From the NCBI GenBank assembly GCA_019739215.1, contig JAHHDR010000023.1, positions 1 to 64,000 of the forward strand: a stretch of DNA of 64,000 nt. Reading direction: 5' to 3'. Below are positions 53,216 through 63,245 of the stretch, piece by piece (within the stretch, counting starts at the first letter, position 1; each line of letters begins with the position of its first letter). The notes under the pieces were generated by a model that ran no database searches, had not been told where the DNA came from, and worked only from the letters and a program-made list of their open reading frames with translations. The position numbers and the translations under genes are program-made. The stretch is from Rhizobium sp. Its GTDB lineage: Bacteria > Pseudomonadota > Alphaproteobacteria > Rhizobiales > Rhizobiaceae.

Positions 53216-55229
53216 TCTCGTTCCCACATTGAAGCTCGAGGATCTCGATGTCGAATACCGCGTGCGCGGCAAGACGCGGAAGGTTCTGCGCGGCATCAAC
53301 CTCGAGATCGGCCGCGGCGAGTGCTACGGCCTGGTCGGCGAATCCGGCTGCGGCAAGTCCACCGCGGCCTATGCAGTGCTTCGCTACCTGCCGCGCAATG
53401 GCGCGGTGCCGCGTGGCCGGGTGCTGATCAACGGCGAGGACATGCTGACCTTCGACGGCGGGCGGCTGCGAGAATTGCGCCGCAAGTCCGTTGCCATGGT
53501 CTACCAGGATCCCGGCAAGGCACTGAACCCGTCGATCCGCATCGGCCGGCAGGTCGAGGAAGTCTTCGAACTGCTGGGCCAGCCAAAGGGCGAATGGCGC
53601 CAGCGTGCGCTCGACATTCTCGGCAAGGTCCGGATCGCCGATCCCGCGAGCGTCATGGAGCGCTATCCGCACCAGCTCTCGGGCGGCATGCAGCAGCGCG
53701 TGGCCATCGCCATGGCGCTGGCCAGCGAACCGGCTTTGCTGGTCCTGGACGAGCCGACGACGGGTCTCGATGCGACGGTCGAAGCCGATGTGCTGGACCT
53801 GATCGCTCAGCTCCGCACCGAGTTCGACACCTCGATCCTGTTCATCAGCCATAATCTCGGCGTCATCGCCAGGATGTGCGACCGCGTCGGCGTGCTCTAT
53901 GCCGGCCGGCTGGTGGAACAGGGCAGGACGTCGGAAATATTCCGCAATCCCCGCCACCCCTACACGGTCGGCCTGCTGCGCTGTCTGCCGCAGCGCGGCC
54001 GCTCCAAGGCCGTGGCGCCGCTCGTCACCATTCCCGGATTCCTGCCGACGGCGGGTGCCGATGTCGTCGGCTGCGTCTTCGCCGAGCGCTGTCCCCTGAC
54101 CGATGAACGCTGTCGGCGGGAAGACCCGCCCGCCTATGACGTCGGCGAGGGCCATTTCAGCCGTTGCCACTATCACGACCGTGCCGCAACGCTGACCTTC
54201 GGAAGCGAGAACGCCGAGACCGGGGCATCGGCAGGTTCAGGCCGCAGGATTCTCGAACTGACAGATGTGTCCCGGACATTCGGGCGCGGGGGCGCGACCT
54301 TCCGGGCGCTCAACGACGTGACGCTCGATATCATGGAGGGCGAGACCCTCGGCATCGTCGGCGAGTCCGGGTCCGGCAAGACCACGCTGGCCCGCGCCGT
54401 CCTCGGCATCGTGCCGGCTGACGATGGCGGTACGATCCGCCTCGACGGCAAGGCCGTGGCGCCGATGCTCAAGAACCGCTCGCAGGCAGAAGTGAAGGCG
54501 CTGCAGATCGTCTTCCAGAATCCGGATTCGGCGCTCAACCGGTCACATACGGTCCGGCGCATGATCGGGCGGACGATCAGCCTGCTGACGGGCCTAGCGG
54601 GTGCGGCAAAGACGTCCCGCATCGTCGAACTCACGCGCGCCGTCCGTCTTGCTGATCGCTATCTGGATCTGAGGCCACGGCAGTTGTCGGGTGGCCTCAA
54701 GCAGCGCGTGGCGATCGCCCGCGCCTTCTCCGGCGACCCGCGCGTCGTCGTGCTCGACGAGCCGACTTCGGCGCTCGACGTCTCGGTTCAGGCGGCGATA
54801 CTCAACCTGCTTGTCGAGTTGCAGACCGCGCAGAAAGTGTCCTACGTCTTCATTTCCCATGATCTCGGCGTCGTGCGCTATCTCTCCGACCGCATCGCCG
54901 TTCTCTATCTCGGCCGGCTGATGGAGGTCGGCCGCGCTGAAGACGTGTTTTCCGGACCGCACCATCCCTACACCGAGGCGCTGCTTTCGTCAGTGCCGTC
55001 GGTCGATGGCGTCCATCGGGAGCGCGTCAAGCTCAATGGCGAGATCCCCAGCGCCATGCGACCGCCGTCGGGCTGCGTCTTCCATACGCGCTGCGTGCGC
55101 AAGATCGGCAGCATTTGCGAGACAGAACAGCCGCCGCTCAACGATGTCGGCGGCGGCCATGTCGTGCGCTGTCATATCCCGGCGGCTGAACTGCCGCGCG
55201 CACCGGATTCCGTGCCGGTGGCCGGGTGA
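53208..55229 (+). CDS. Fused ABC transporter ATP-binding protein (DppD-DppF type)
   Basis: A 673-residue protein with two complete ATPase domains, a natural fusion of the usual DppD and DppF subunits. Domain 1 has Walker [10 protein letters not shown], signature LSGGMQQR and Walker [11 protein letters not shown]. Its C-terminal oligopeptide-binding-type Cys cluster is near [18 protein letters not shown]. Domain 2 has [17 protein letters not shown] and [10 protein letters not shown], then [21 protein letters not shown]. The Cys-rich tails are known in this family and can hold an iron-sulfur cluster. It powers the importer formed with the preceding permeases. The ATG overlaps the preceding stop by eight bases. 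Confidence 0.94.
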   Translation: MTDLVPTLKLEDLDVEYRVRGKTRKVLRGINLEIGRGECYGLVGESGCGKSTAAYAVLRYLPRNGAVPRGRVLINGEDMLTFDGGRLRELRRKSVAMVYQDPGKALNPSIRIGRQVEEVFELLGQPKGEWRQRALDILGKVRIADPASVMERYPHQLSGGMQQRVAIAMALASEPALLVLDEPTTGLDATVEADVLDLIAQLRTEFDTSILFISHNLGVIARMCDRVGVLYAGRLVEQGRTSEIFRNPRHPYTVGLLRCLPQRGRSKAVAPLVTIPGFLPTAGADVVGCVFAERCPLTDERCRREDPPAYDVGEGHFSRCHYHDRAATLTFGSENAETGASAGSGRRILELTDVSRTFGRGGATFRALNDVTLDIMEGETLGIVGESGSGKTTLARAVLGIVPADDGGTIRLDGKAVAPMLKNRSQAEVKALQIVFQNPDSALNRSHTVRRMIGRTISLLTGLAGAAKTSRIVELTRAVRLADRYLDLRPRQLSGGLKQRVAIARAFSGDPRVVVLDEPTSALDVSVQAAILNLLVELQTAQKVSYVFISHDLGVVRYLSDRIAVLYLGRLMEVGRAEDVFSGPHHPYTEALLSSVPSVDGVHRERVKLNGEIPSAMRPPSGCVFHTRCVRKIGSICETEQPPLNDVGGGHVVRCHIPAAELPRAPDSVPVAG

Positions 55230-55500
55230 TCGCGGCCGGCCTGAACTGTATCCCTTGCCATAGGCGAGGGCAGGGGCGTTGACATGCCGGCGGCCATTGC
55301 TGAGCCCCCGGTGGATTTTCTTGAATGCGGCGACAGGAACCAGCTACCCTTCCCTTTCATCCCTGTCCGGCCTATCCCTTCCATGCCGTACGGCTGATCG
55401 GTGCCGGCGGCATGATCGCGTGGCGCCGGATGCTCCGTGCCACCGATGAGCGGACGCACCGCGAGGGACAAGACGAACGAGCAATGCTGAGGAGACAGCG

Positions 55501-56928
55501 ATGAGCAACCATCTGAAATTCTACATCGACGGCGCCTGGGTCGATCCCGTGACACCCGCCAAGCTCGATGTCATCAATCCCGCGACAGAAGAGGCCTACA
55601 CGCAGATCTCCCTCGGCACCAAGGCCGATGTCGACAAGGCGGTGGCCGCGGCGAAGGCGGCCTTCAAGACATTCTCGCTGGTGTCGCATGCCGATCGCGT
55701 GGCGCTGCTCAAGCGCATTCTCGATGTTTACAACGACCGCTTCGAGGACATCGCGCAGGCCGTGTCCGACGAAATGGGCGCGCCGATCAGCTTTGCACGC
55801 GACGCTCAGGCCTGGGCCGGCCGCGCGCATATGGAGGCGACCATCAAGGCGCTCGAGGACTATTCCTTCAGCGAAAAGCGCGGCACCACCCTGATCGTCA
55901 AGGAGCCGATCGGCGTCTGCGCACTGATCACGCCCTGGAACTGGCCGCTCAACCAGATCGTCTGCAAGGTCGCGCCGGCGCTGGCCGCGGGCTGCACCGT
56001 CGTGCTCAAGCCGTCCGAAATCGCGCCGATCTCCGGTATTGTCTGGGCCGAGGTCATGCATGCGGCCGGTGTCCCGAAGGGCGTGTTCAACCTCGTCAAC
56101 GGCACGGGTCCGGATGTCGGTCAGGTGATGTCCGGCCACCCGGATGTCGACATGGTCTCCTTTACCGGTTCGACCCGCGCCGGCATTATCGTCGCCAAGA
56201 CGGCGGCCGACACGGTCAAGCGCGTGGCGCAGGAACTCGGCGGCAAGTCGGCCAACATCATCCTGCCGGACGCCGATTTCGAAAGCGCGGTGACGCAGGG
56301 TGTCCAGGGCTGCTTCGGCAATACCGGCCAGTCCTGCGACGCGCCGACCCGCATGCTGGTGCCGAAGGATCGCCATGACGAGGCACTCGGCATCGCAAAG
56401 AAGGCCGCCGAGGCCTTCAAGACCGGCGATCCCAAGGCCGAGGACACCGAACTCGGCCCGGTCGTCAGCCAGCTGCAGTATGACAAGATCCAGCGGCTGA
56501 TCCAGACCGGCATCGACGAAGGCGCGACGCTTGTCACCGGCGGCACCGGTCGCCCGGAAAATCTCAACCGTGGCTACTATATCCGTCCGACCGTGTTCGG
56601 CCATGTCACGCCGGACATGACGGTCGCCCGTGAAGAGATCTTCGGACCGGTGCTCTCGGTCATCTCTTACGAGGACGAGGAGCAGGCCATCGAGATCGCC
56701 AATGACACTGTGTACGGGCTCGCCGCCTATATCCAGTCGACCGACCTCGACCACGCCCGCAAGGTCGCGGCCCGCATGCGCGCCGGAACGGTCAACCTCA
56801 ACTACCCCGATTGGGACACGTTCTCGTCCTTCGGCGGCTACAAGCAGTCCGGCAACGGTCGCGAATATGCCGATTTCGGCATCCACGACTTCCTGGAAAT
56901 CAAGAGCATCGTCGGCTACGGCGAGTAA
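55501..56928 (+). CDS. NAD(P)-dependent aldehyde dehydrogenase
   Basis: A 475-residue aldehyde dehydrogenase. The cofactor region includes PWNWPLNQIVCKVAPALAAG, the catalytic Glu lies in VAQELGGKSANIIL and the catalytic Cys in GNTGQSCDAPTRMLV. The C-terminus KQSGNGREYADFGIHDFLE is typical. It is related to the general branch that includes betaine- and gamma-aminobutyraldehyde dehydrogenases, but the substrate cannot be fixed from sequence. It lies 271 bases after the ABC ATPase gene, probably with its own promoter. Formaldehyde-type or carboxylic-aldehyde products of demethylation could be its substrates (inference). It converges on the GGDEF-EAL gene. Confidence 0.92.
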   Translation: MSNHLKFYIDGAWVDPVTPAKLDVINPATEEAYTQISLGTKADVDKAVAAAKAAFKTFSLVSHADRVALLKRILDVYNDRFEDIAQAVSDEMGAPISFARDAQAWAGRAHMEATIKALEDYSFSEKRGTTLIVKEPIGVCALITPWNWPLNQIVCKVAPALAAGCTVVLKPSEIAPISGIVWAEVMHAAGVPKGVFNLVNGTGPDVGQVMSGHPDVDMVSFTGSTRAGIIVAKTAADTVKRVAQELGGKSANIILPDADFESAVTQGVQGCFGNTGQSCDAPTRMLVPKDRHDEALGIAKKAAEAFKTGDPKAEDTELGPVVSQLQYDKIQRLIQTGIDEGATLVTGGTGRPENLNRGYYIRPTVFGHVTPDMTVAREEIFGPVLSVISYEDEEQAIEIANDTVYGLAAYIQSTDLDHARKVAARMRAGTVNLNYPDWDTFSSFGGYKQSGNGREYADFGIHDFLEIKSIVGYGE

Positions 56929-56937
56929 GCCTGATTT

Positions 56938-59487
56938 TCAGCCGCGAGGGCGCCTCCAGGCGCCCTCGCGCACGAAGGGACCGATCCTGTCGGCCGCCAT
57001 CGGCCGCGCCAGCGCAAAGCCCTGCAGCACATCGCAGCCAAGTCGCTTGAGAATGCGCACATGGGCCATGGTCTCGACGCCTTCGCCCACGACCTTGATG
57101 CCGAGCGACCTGCCCATCTCGATGATCGAGCCCACCAGTCGCCGCTGTTCCACAGCCGTGGTCAGCGGAGAGATCAGCTCGCGGTCGATCTTCAGCGTGT
57201 TGGGGCCGGTCTTGAGTAGGCTGACAATCGAGGCGTGTCCGGTGCCGAAATCGTCGATCTCGATGCCGATGCCGAGCTTCCTGATCATGCGCAGGTTCTC
57301 GTTGACCGCCTCGTCGCAATCATCGAGGAAGATCGTTTCGAGAAGCTCGAAGGACAACGCGCCCTCCGGCATGCGGATGTCGCGGAGCGACTCGCCAAGG
57401 CCCGGGTCCGCGAGGCGTCGTGACGAGACGTTGACAGACACCTTGGGAATGTCGATGCCTTCACGAAGCCAGAGCGCGTGGTCGGCGACCGCCTTGTCCA
57501 GGATCATCTTGTCGATCGCCGCGACCACGTCGAGGTCTTCGGCCACTTGGAGGAACTTGTCTGGCGTCAGCAATCCGCGCTCGGGATGCTGCCAGCGCGC
57601 CAGCGTTTCCACACCGGCGACCGAAAGGTCGGCGGCGTGGAACTGAAGCTGGTAGTGGGGTACGAATTCGCCCCGTTCCAGGCCGGCAAGGATCTCGTCG
57701 GACAGCCGCTTCGTCTGGATGACATCTGTTCTCAGGTCGAGCGAGAAATACTCGAAGCGGTTCCGGCCCAGGGTCTTGGCGCGGTAGAGCGCGATATCGG
57801 CATTGAGCAGCAACTGCTTTGGATCGACAGCTGTTCCGCAGGCGAACGCAATCCCGACCGAGGCGCCGATGCGGCAGGGGTGGTTCTCGAAGGGGACCGG
57901 ATCGCGCATCCGCCGGATAACCCGCTCGGCAAGATCGGTCAGGCGATCGGTCGACCCGTCATAGGTCGAGAGAATGACGAACTCGTCGCCGCCGATCCGC
58001 GCGACGAAATCCTCCGGGGCGATCGACTGCCGCAGGATCTTGGCGGTATGCTTGAGCATGTGATCGCCGGCGAGGTGCCCCAGCGTGTCGTTGATCTGCT
58101 TGAAGCGGTCGAGATCGAGGTGAAGGATCGCCGCGCCCCTGTCGCCCTGTCCAGCCCTCGCCGCCCTCTCCGTCAGTTCCCGGTCGAGGTAGCGGCGGTT
58201 GGGCAGTCCGGTGAGGAAGTCGTGAAGCGCGCTGTGCTCGATATGCGCTTTCGCGGCTTCAAGCTCGCGATTGCGCGCTTCCGCGAGGCGGTTGACCTCG
58301 GCCAGTTCTTCCTGGATCGTGATGTCGTGGGTCGCGTCCCAATTGGCGCCGACAATGCGCGTCTCGCCGCTCGCCAACCGGAAAGGCGTCACGCGCGCGC
58401 GGATGTGCCGGATGCCACCATCCGGGCGGACGATCCGGAAGGCATTGCTGAAGGTCGTCTCCCTGCCGGAGAATTCATTGATCCGACCCACGGCCCTGGC
58501 GCGGTCGTCCGGATGGATCATGTCGAACCAGCCATCGGCAGGCCGCGAGACCTGTCCGTCGTCGAGGCCGTACATCTCCAGCATGCGCTCGTCCCACAGG
58601 CTGACGCCGCGCTGGACATCCACCTCGAACACGCCGATCTGCGAGACTCCGAGCGCGAGCTCAAGCTTGCGTGACAGTTCCAGCAGTCGTTGTTCGGCTG
58701 CCTTGCGCTCGGTGATATCGATGTCCGTGCCGACGACGCGCGCCGGCGTGCCGTCCTCGAACCAGTCGATGCAGGCGCCGCGGCATTCGATCCAGATGTA
58801 ATGCCCGGCCCTGTGTCTTTCCCGGTAGGCGAAGATCGGGCTGAAGTCCTCGCCGCGTCCCTGCCGCTCGACCTCGTCCATCACCATGGCCCGGTCGTCG
58901 GGATGGACGCTCTCGATCCAGCTCTCCATCGACGTGTCGATTTCAGCGTCGGGCGCGTGGCCGCGCATCGTTTTCCAGGTTTCGGAGTAGTAAAAGACGC
59001 CTGTCGCGTAATTGTGGTCCCAGACACCCAGCGTCGAGCCGACCAGCGCGTGGTTCCAGCGCTGCGCCCAGGACTGCATGTCCGCTTCGGTACGCTTCTG
59101 GCTGTCGATGTCGGCGAACTGGATCAGGATCTCCTCGACCCTGCCCTTGCCGTCGAGCCGTGCGGCCGAAAAGTCCCCGAGCATCCAGACGTCGCTGCCA
59201 TCTGCCCTGAGCAGCCGCATCTCCGCCCGCTTGGGAGTGGAAGGATCGAGCTGGAGCCTCATCAGCAGAAACTCGACATTCTTGCGGTCGTCCGGATGCA
59301 GGACGTCAAGCAGCCGGGCTGCACCGCGGACATGCGTGGCGCAACTGCGGTTGGCATAGAGAATTCGGGTGTCGGTGGCGACTACGGCCAGCGCGCTGGG
59401 AGCCTTGTCAACCAGTTCGGAAATCAGTGACTGGTGGCCGTGCGGTATTTCCAACTCGGTTGGATTGTTCTTGTCGATCGACGTCAC
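56938..59487 (-). CDS. PAS-PAS-PAS-GGDEF-EAL cyclic-di-GMP protein
   Basis: An 849-residue cytoplasmic signalling protein. An N-terminal PAS-like region (about 20-130) precedes two clear PAS/PAC units (WESIESVHPDDRAMV-type, here MESWIESVHPDDRAMVMDE; and DGWFDMIHPDDRARA). The GGDEF domain has FVARIGGDEFVILS, an active-type motif. In the EAL domain the first motif is ETLARW instead of EALxRW, keeping the catalytic Glu. IDDFGTGHASIVSLL and VGEGVET are intact, so phosphodiesterase activity is plausible. No membrane segment is seen. The 3' end contains a 12-base perfect hairpin. The gene stands alone between the aldehyde dehydrogenase and a tiny membrane protein gene. Confidence 0.93.
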   Translation of the reverse strand: MTSIDKNNPTELEIPHGHQSLISELVDKAPSALAVVATDTRILYANRSCATHVRGAARLLDVLHPDDRKNVEFLLMRLQLDPSTPKRAEMRLLRADGSDVWMLGDFSAARLDGKGRVEEILIQFADIDSQKRTEADMQSWAQRWNHALVGSTLGVWDHNYATGVFYYSETWKTMRGHAPDAEIDTSMESWIESVHPDDRAMVMDEVERQGRGEDFSPIFAYRERHRAGHYIWIECRGACIDWFEDGTPARVVGTDIDITERKAAEQRLLELSRKLELALGVSQIGVFEVDVQRGVSLWDERMLEMYGLDDGQVSRPADGWFDMIHPDDRARAVGRINEFSGRETTFSNAFRIVRPDGGIRHIRARVTPFRLASGETRIVGANWDATHDITIQEELAEVNRLAEARNRELEAAKAHIEHSALHDFLTGLPNRRYLDRELTERAARAGQGDRGAAILHLDLDRFKQINDTLGHLAGDHMLKHTAKILRQSIAPEDFVARIGGDEFVILSTYDGSTDRLTDLAERVIRRMRDPVPFENHPCRIGASVGIAFACGTAVDPKQLLLNADIALYRAKTLGRNRFEYFSLDLRTDVIQTKRLSDEILAGLERGEFVPHYQLQFHAADLSVAGVETLARWQHPERGLLTPDKFLQVAEDLDVVAAIDKMILDKAVADHALWLREGIDIPKVSVNVSSRRLADPGLGESLRDIRMPEGALSFELLETIFLDDCDEAVNENLRMIRKLGIGIEIDDFGTGHASIVSLLKTGPNTLKIDRELISPLTTAVEQRRLVGSIIEMGRSLGIKVVGEGVETMAHVRILKRLGCDVLQGFALARPMAADRIGPFVREGAWRRPRG
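56943..56970. terminator. Perfect hairpin at the convergent ends of the aldehyde dehydrogenase and GGDEF-EAL genes
   Basis: A 12-base perfect stem (cgcgagggcgcc / ggcgccctcgcg) with loop tcca. It overlaps the last codons of the GGDEF-EAL gene and follows the aldehyde dehydrogenase stop by 15 bases. No clear T-run follows on either strand, so termination would be incomplete or factor-assisted. Confidence 0.45.
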
Positions 59488-59656
59488 GCCGGCTCTCTCG
59501 CGAAATTTCGCCGAATGTACAAGAACCGGCTTAAACAGCCATTAATCGACCGGGCCGAGAAAGATGCACATGCGCACCGACTTGCGATGCGAAGCGCCGA
59601 CCGATCTAGGACTTTAGCAGGGTATCGTTTGGTGATGCCAACCTGCGCCGGGGCGG

Positions 59657-59800
59657 TCAGCCGAGAAGAAAAATGCAGGCAGTGACGAAGGCGAAGGCAA
59701 GCCCGACGGCCGCGGCAAGAACCGCCGCTTCCTTGGAGAGGTGGAGACCTGTTGGAATGGTTCTTTCGCGATCGGTTGCGGGTGCGGATTGAAACTTCAT
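59657..59800 (-). CDS. Small single-pass membrane protein (47 residues)
   Basis: A 47-residue protein, too short for most automatic calls. It starts MKFQSAPATDRERTIPTGLH, followed by KEAAVLAAAVGLAFAFVTAC and a final IFLLG. The second half is one hydrophobic helix, so it should be an inner-membrane protein with its N-terminus in the cytoplasm. The ATG is preceded at seven bases by agaggg, a good ribosome site, and the frame is clean. It lies upstream of the GGDEF-EAL gene on the same strand. I know no function for it; similar tiny helices occur in many alphaproteobacteria. Confidence 0.7.
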   Translation of the reverse strand: MKFQSAPATDRERTIPTGLHLSKEAAVLAAAVGLAFAFVTACIFLLG

Positions 59801-60055
59801 GTCGTTTCCCTCTATGCAGACTGCCACTGGCGCGTCGGCTCATGCCTAGATGATATCTATTACTCTATCAAGTAGGTAGAGATTAAGAGTTCTGAAATTC
59901 TCCCGATTTGCGGAAAATTCTTCCGCCATCGGCACGGGGCCAACTCAGCCGTCCGGACCTCGAAAAAATCCACATTGGCTCGGAACCATTCCTCCCCGCC
60001 TGCGTTTAAACCCGACTTGCCGTGTGGCAGGCCAACCGGGGACTGATCACATTAC

Positions 60056-61300
60056 ATGACCGTAACGAAGAAGCGCGATCTCCACACGGATGCACCCCTG
60101 TGGTCGGCGACGCCCCGCATATCCGTCCGCACCCATCGAGCGCCGCTGGGGAAGACTTATGACGTGGTCATTGTCGGCGCGGGCATCAGCGGTGCGCTGA
60201 TGGCCGACAGTCTGGCGGATGGTTCACGATCGGTGCTCGTTATCGATCGGAGAAAGCCGGTGGGCGGCTCCAGCCTCGCCAGCACCGCGATGATTCAGCA
60301 CGAGATCGATACGCCTCTGTCGAGCCTGACCGAAAAGCTCGGAAAGGAGGCGGCTTCGCGGGTATGGTCGCGGTCTATGTCCGCGGTGGAGCGTCTCTCC
60401 GACCGCATACGCGAGGGCGGCATCCATTGCGGTTTCCAGCGCCGGAAGACGCTGCTGGTCAGTGGTGACGAACTGGGCTGGCGGGCGTTGAAAGCCGAGG
60501 CGGAGTTGCGGGCCGAGGGTGGCTTCGACGCAGAGTTCATCGACAGGGCCACGCTGGGTGACCGGTATGGCATCGAACGTACCGGGGCGATCCTGACGGA
60601 TTGCTCGGCCTCGGCCAACCCCGCGCAGATGACCGCCGGCTTCCTCCGCCAGGCGGCGCGAAAGGGTACGGAACTGGTCTCCGGCACGGAGGTGACGGAC
60701 ATTCATGATCAGGGTGGCCATGTTGAACTGAGCCTGTCTTCTGGGCAAACCGTCGTCGCCGGCAAGGCGATATTCTGCACCGGCTACGAGTATCTCAAGC
60801 GCCTCGCCCTCTTCGACCACGATGTGGTATCGACCTGGGCAATCGCGACCAAGCCGGGTGCCGCGCGGCCGGACTGGCTGGACGAATTCCTGCTCTGGGA
60901 GGCCTCCGACCCCTATCTCTACCTGCGCAGCACGACCGACGGCCGGATCGTCGCCGGCGGCGAGGACGAGGCGGACGAGAAGGCCCATCTCGACAAGGCC
61001 AAGCTCAGGCGCAAGGCCGAAATCATTGCCCGCAAGGCCGCGAAGCTTCTCGGCACCGGGCCGCTTGACATCGACTTTACCTGGGCGGGCCCCTTCGGCG
61101 TCACGCCGGATGGCCTGCCGATCATCGGAACGGTTCCCGGCTCCGACAACATGTTTACCGTCATGGGTTATGGCGGTAATGGCATTACGTTCAGCCAGAT
61201 CGCATCCGAGATCATTCCGGCACGGATTGCCGGCCGGTCCGATCCGGACACAAAGCTTTTTGGCGACAGATCCACCGGCGCGACGCGCCGCGCAGCCTAG
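60056..61300 (+). CDS. FAD-dependent oxidoreductase (DAO family)
   Basis: A 414-residue D-amino-acid-oxidase-fold flavoprotein. The FAD-binding motif is YDVVIVGAGISGALMADSLA near residue 42, followed by VIDRRKPVGGSSLASTAMIQ, a motif of the OrdL/glycine oxidase-like branch. The C-terminal FAD contact is MGYGGNGITFSQIASEII. The substrate is unknown. Candidates by family are N-methylated or D-amino acids, gamma-glutamylputrescine and similar amines, which would fit the amine region but is not proved. It ends 12 bases before the CHASE3 kinase gene, so it may be cotranscribed with that signalling set. Confidence 0.87.
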   Translation: MTVTKKRDLHTDAPLWSATPRISVRTHRAPLGKTYDVVIVGAGISGALMADSLADGSRSVLVIDRRKPVGGSSLASTAMIQHEIDTPLSSLTEKLGKEAASRVWSRSMSAVERLSDRIREGGIHCGFQRRKTLLVSGDELGWRALKAEAELRAEGGFDAEFIDRATLGDRYGIERTGAILTDCSASANPAQMTAGFLRQAARKGTELVSGTEVTDIHDQGGHVELSLSSGQTVVAGKAIFCTGYEYLKRLALFDHDVVSTWAIATKPGAARPDWLDEFLLWEASDPYLYLRSTTDGRIVAGGEDEADEKAHLDKAKLRRKAEIIARKAAKLLGTGPLDIDFTWAGPFGVTPDGLPIIGTVPGSDNMFTVMGYGGNGITFSQIASEIIPARIAGRSDPDTKLFGDRSTGATRRAA

Positions 61301-61312
61301 GAGCACGACCGC

Positions 61313-62811
61313 TTGCAATCCCGCAGATCCGCCTTCATTCGCAACACGCTTGCGGCGCTGGTCGCAGGCGGCCTTGTGCTGCTCGGTATCATCGCTTCGA
61401 CACTCTACCTGGTCTATGAAACCCAGACCTATTCAGACAACCTGATCGCGTCGCGCAGGGTGCGCAGTGCCACGGCCGACCTTCTGCTGATGCTGCAGCA
61501 GGCGGAAAGCGGTCAGCGCGGATATCTGTTGACGCTCGACCCGGATTTTCTGGCGAACTACCGGGAGGCGATCGCCCAGCTTCGGGATCGGCAGGGCCGG
61601 TTCGAGGCGACGATCCGGGACAATGCCTTCGTTAAAGTCGAACTCGGCGACCTCCAGAAGGCGATCGCCGCCAAGGCCATGGAACTCGACCAGACCATCG
61701 ATCTGGCCGAGGCGGGTCGGCAGGCTGAGGCAGTCGAGATCGTCAAGAGCGGGCTTGGCTTCGAGCACATGGCGGAAGTGCAGGATGTCCTGCAGTCCAT
61801 CATCGCCCATGCGGACGAACGCGTTGCCGCCCAGGTCGTCTCACAGATCCGCATGGCAAACATCCTGCGCGCGACGACCATCGCTGGCGCGCTGGCCATC
61901 GTGATGCTGCTCGCGGGCGCCGTCTTCATCATTTCCCGCTATGTCCGCGAGATCCAGAAGGTGCAGGAAGAATTGAGGGTTCTCAACACCAGCCTCGAGG
62001 GCCGGGTGCGGGAACGCACCGAAGACCTGATGCAGGCCAACCAGGAGATCCAGCGCTACGCCTATATCGTCACCCACGACCTGCGCGCGCCGCTGGTCAA
62101 CATTATGGGGTTCACCGCCGAACTCGAAAGCGCCCTTAAGGCGATCCACCGGCTGGTCGATGCTGGCGAGGCAGGCCCGAGCGACGACATCCGGGAGGAG
62201 GCCCGGCTGGCTGCCAAGGAGGACCTTCCCGAGGCCATCAACTTCATCCGCTCATCCACCCGCAAGATGGACGGCCTGATCAATGCCATCCTGAAGATAT
62301 CGCGCGACGGCAGGCGCCCCCTGCAGCCCGAGCCGATCGACCTGGAGGCGATCGTGCGCGCAAGCGGCCGACGCGCTCCAGCACCAGATAGCCGAAGCCG
62401 ACGGGCGGCTCGATGTCTCCATCAAGGTGCCCGATCTTGTCTCGGACAAGTTCTCCATCGAGCAGATCATCGGAAATCTTTTTGACAACGCGGTCAAGTA
62501 CCGTGATCCCGGCCGGCCACTTGAGCTTGCCGTCAAGGCATTTCCGATCAACCGGTTCAAGATCGGCATCGATTTCAGCGACAACGGCCGCGGCATAGCG
62601 CCCGAGGACCACGAGCGGATATTCGAGCTGTTCCGTAGATCCGGCATTCAGGACAAGTCCGGCGAGGGCATTGGCCTGGCCCATGTCCGCTCTCTCGTCC
62701 GCAATATGGGCGGCGATATCAAGCTCAAGTCCGAGCTTGGAAAAGGGCACAACCTTCATGATACGGCTACCGGCAGATCTGAGCCAGTTTGTAAGGAGTG
62801 TTGGCCAATGA
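61313..62811 (+). pseudogene. CHASE3-domain sensor histidine kinase, two frameshifts
   Basis: A membrane sensor kinase. The start is TTG at 61313, nine bases after AGGAG. TM1 (ALVAGGLVLLGIIASTLYLVY), a CHASE3-type periplasmic domain (about 35-180; LLLMLQQAESGQRGYLLTLD) and TM2 (AGALAIVMLLAGAVFII) precede a HisKA domain with the H-box YAYIVTHDLRAPLVNIMGF. The ATPase domain has NLFDNAVKYRD and SGEGIGLAHV. The frame is broken by one extra G at 62366-62367 (repair gives VRASADALQHQIAEADGRL). A second break lies in ggg at 62745-62747 (repair gives ELGKGTTFMIRLPADL). The repaired protein has 498 residues and its stop overlaps the next start (ATGA). Confidence 0.88.
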
Positions 62812-63245
62812 AAGCGGCAGGCAGAGAAGTCACAATCGTCATGGTCGAGGATGACGAGGGCCACGCACGGCTGATCGAAAAGAACGTGCGGCGGGCCGGT
62901 GTCAACAACGAAATCGTGCCCTTCACCAACGGAACGAGCGCCCTGAAATACATTCTGGGGGACGACCTGTCCGGGGAAGTGAACCAGCACCGTTACCTCC
63001 TGATTCTGCTCGATCTCAACCTTCCCGACATGTCCGGCATCGATATCCTGGAGAAGGTCAAGTCGAACATCCACACCAAACGGCTGCCGGTCATCATTCT
63101 CACCACCACGGACGATGAACGGGAGATCCAGCGCTGCTACGACCTCGGTGCCAATGTCTACATAACCAAGCCCGTGGATTACGACGGCTTTGCCAATGCG
63201 ATCCGCCAGCTTGGCCTGTTCTTTTCGGTGATGCAGATACCTTGA
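62808..63245 (+). CDS. Single-domain response regulator (Rcp1-like)
   Basis: A 145-residue receiver-only response regulator. It starts MKAAGREVTIVMVEDDEGHA (acidic pair EDD), the phospho-accepting Asp is in LILLDLNLPDMSG, and the Thr and Lys switch residues are in VIILTTTDDE and YITKPVDYD. The long insert between strands 2 and 3 and the C-terminus are typical of Rcp1-like regulators that pair with kinases of this kind. The ATG overlaps the kinase stop (ATGA), aaggag lies upstream, and the stop overlaps the next start (TTGA). It is thus the likely partner of the CHASE3 kinase. Confidence 0.92.
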   Translation: MKAAGREVTIVMVEDDEGHARLIEKNVRRAGVNNEIVPFTNGTSALKYILGDDLSGEVNQHRYLLILLDLNLPDMSGIDILEKVKSNIHTKRLPVIILTTTDDEREIQRCYDLGANVYITKPVDYDGFANAIRQLGLFFSVMQIP

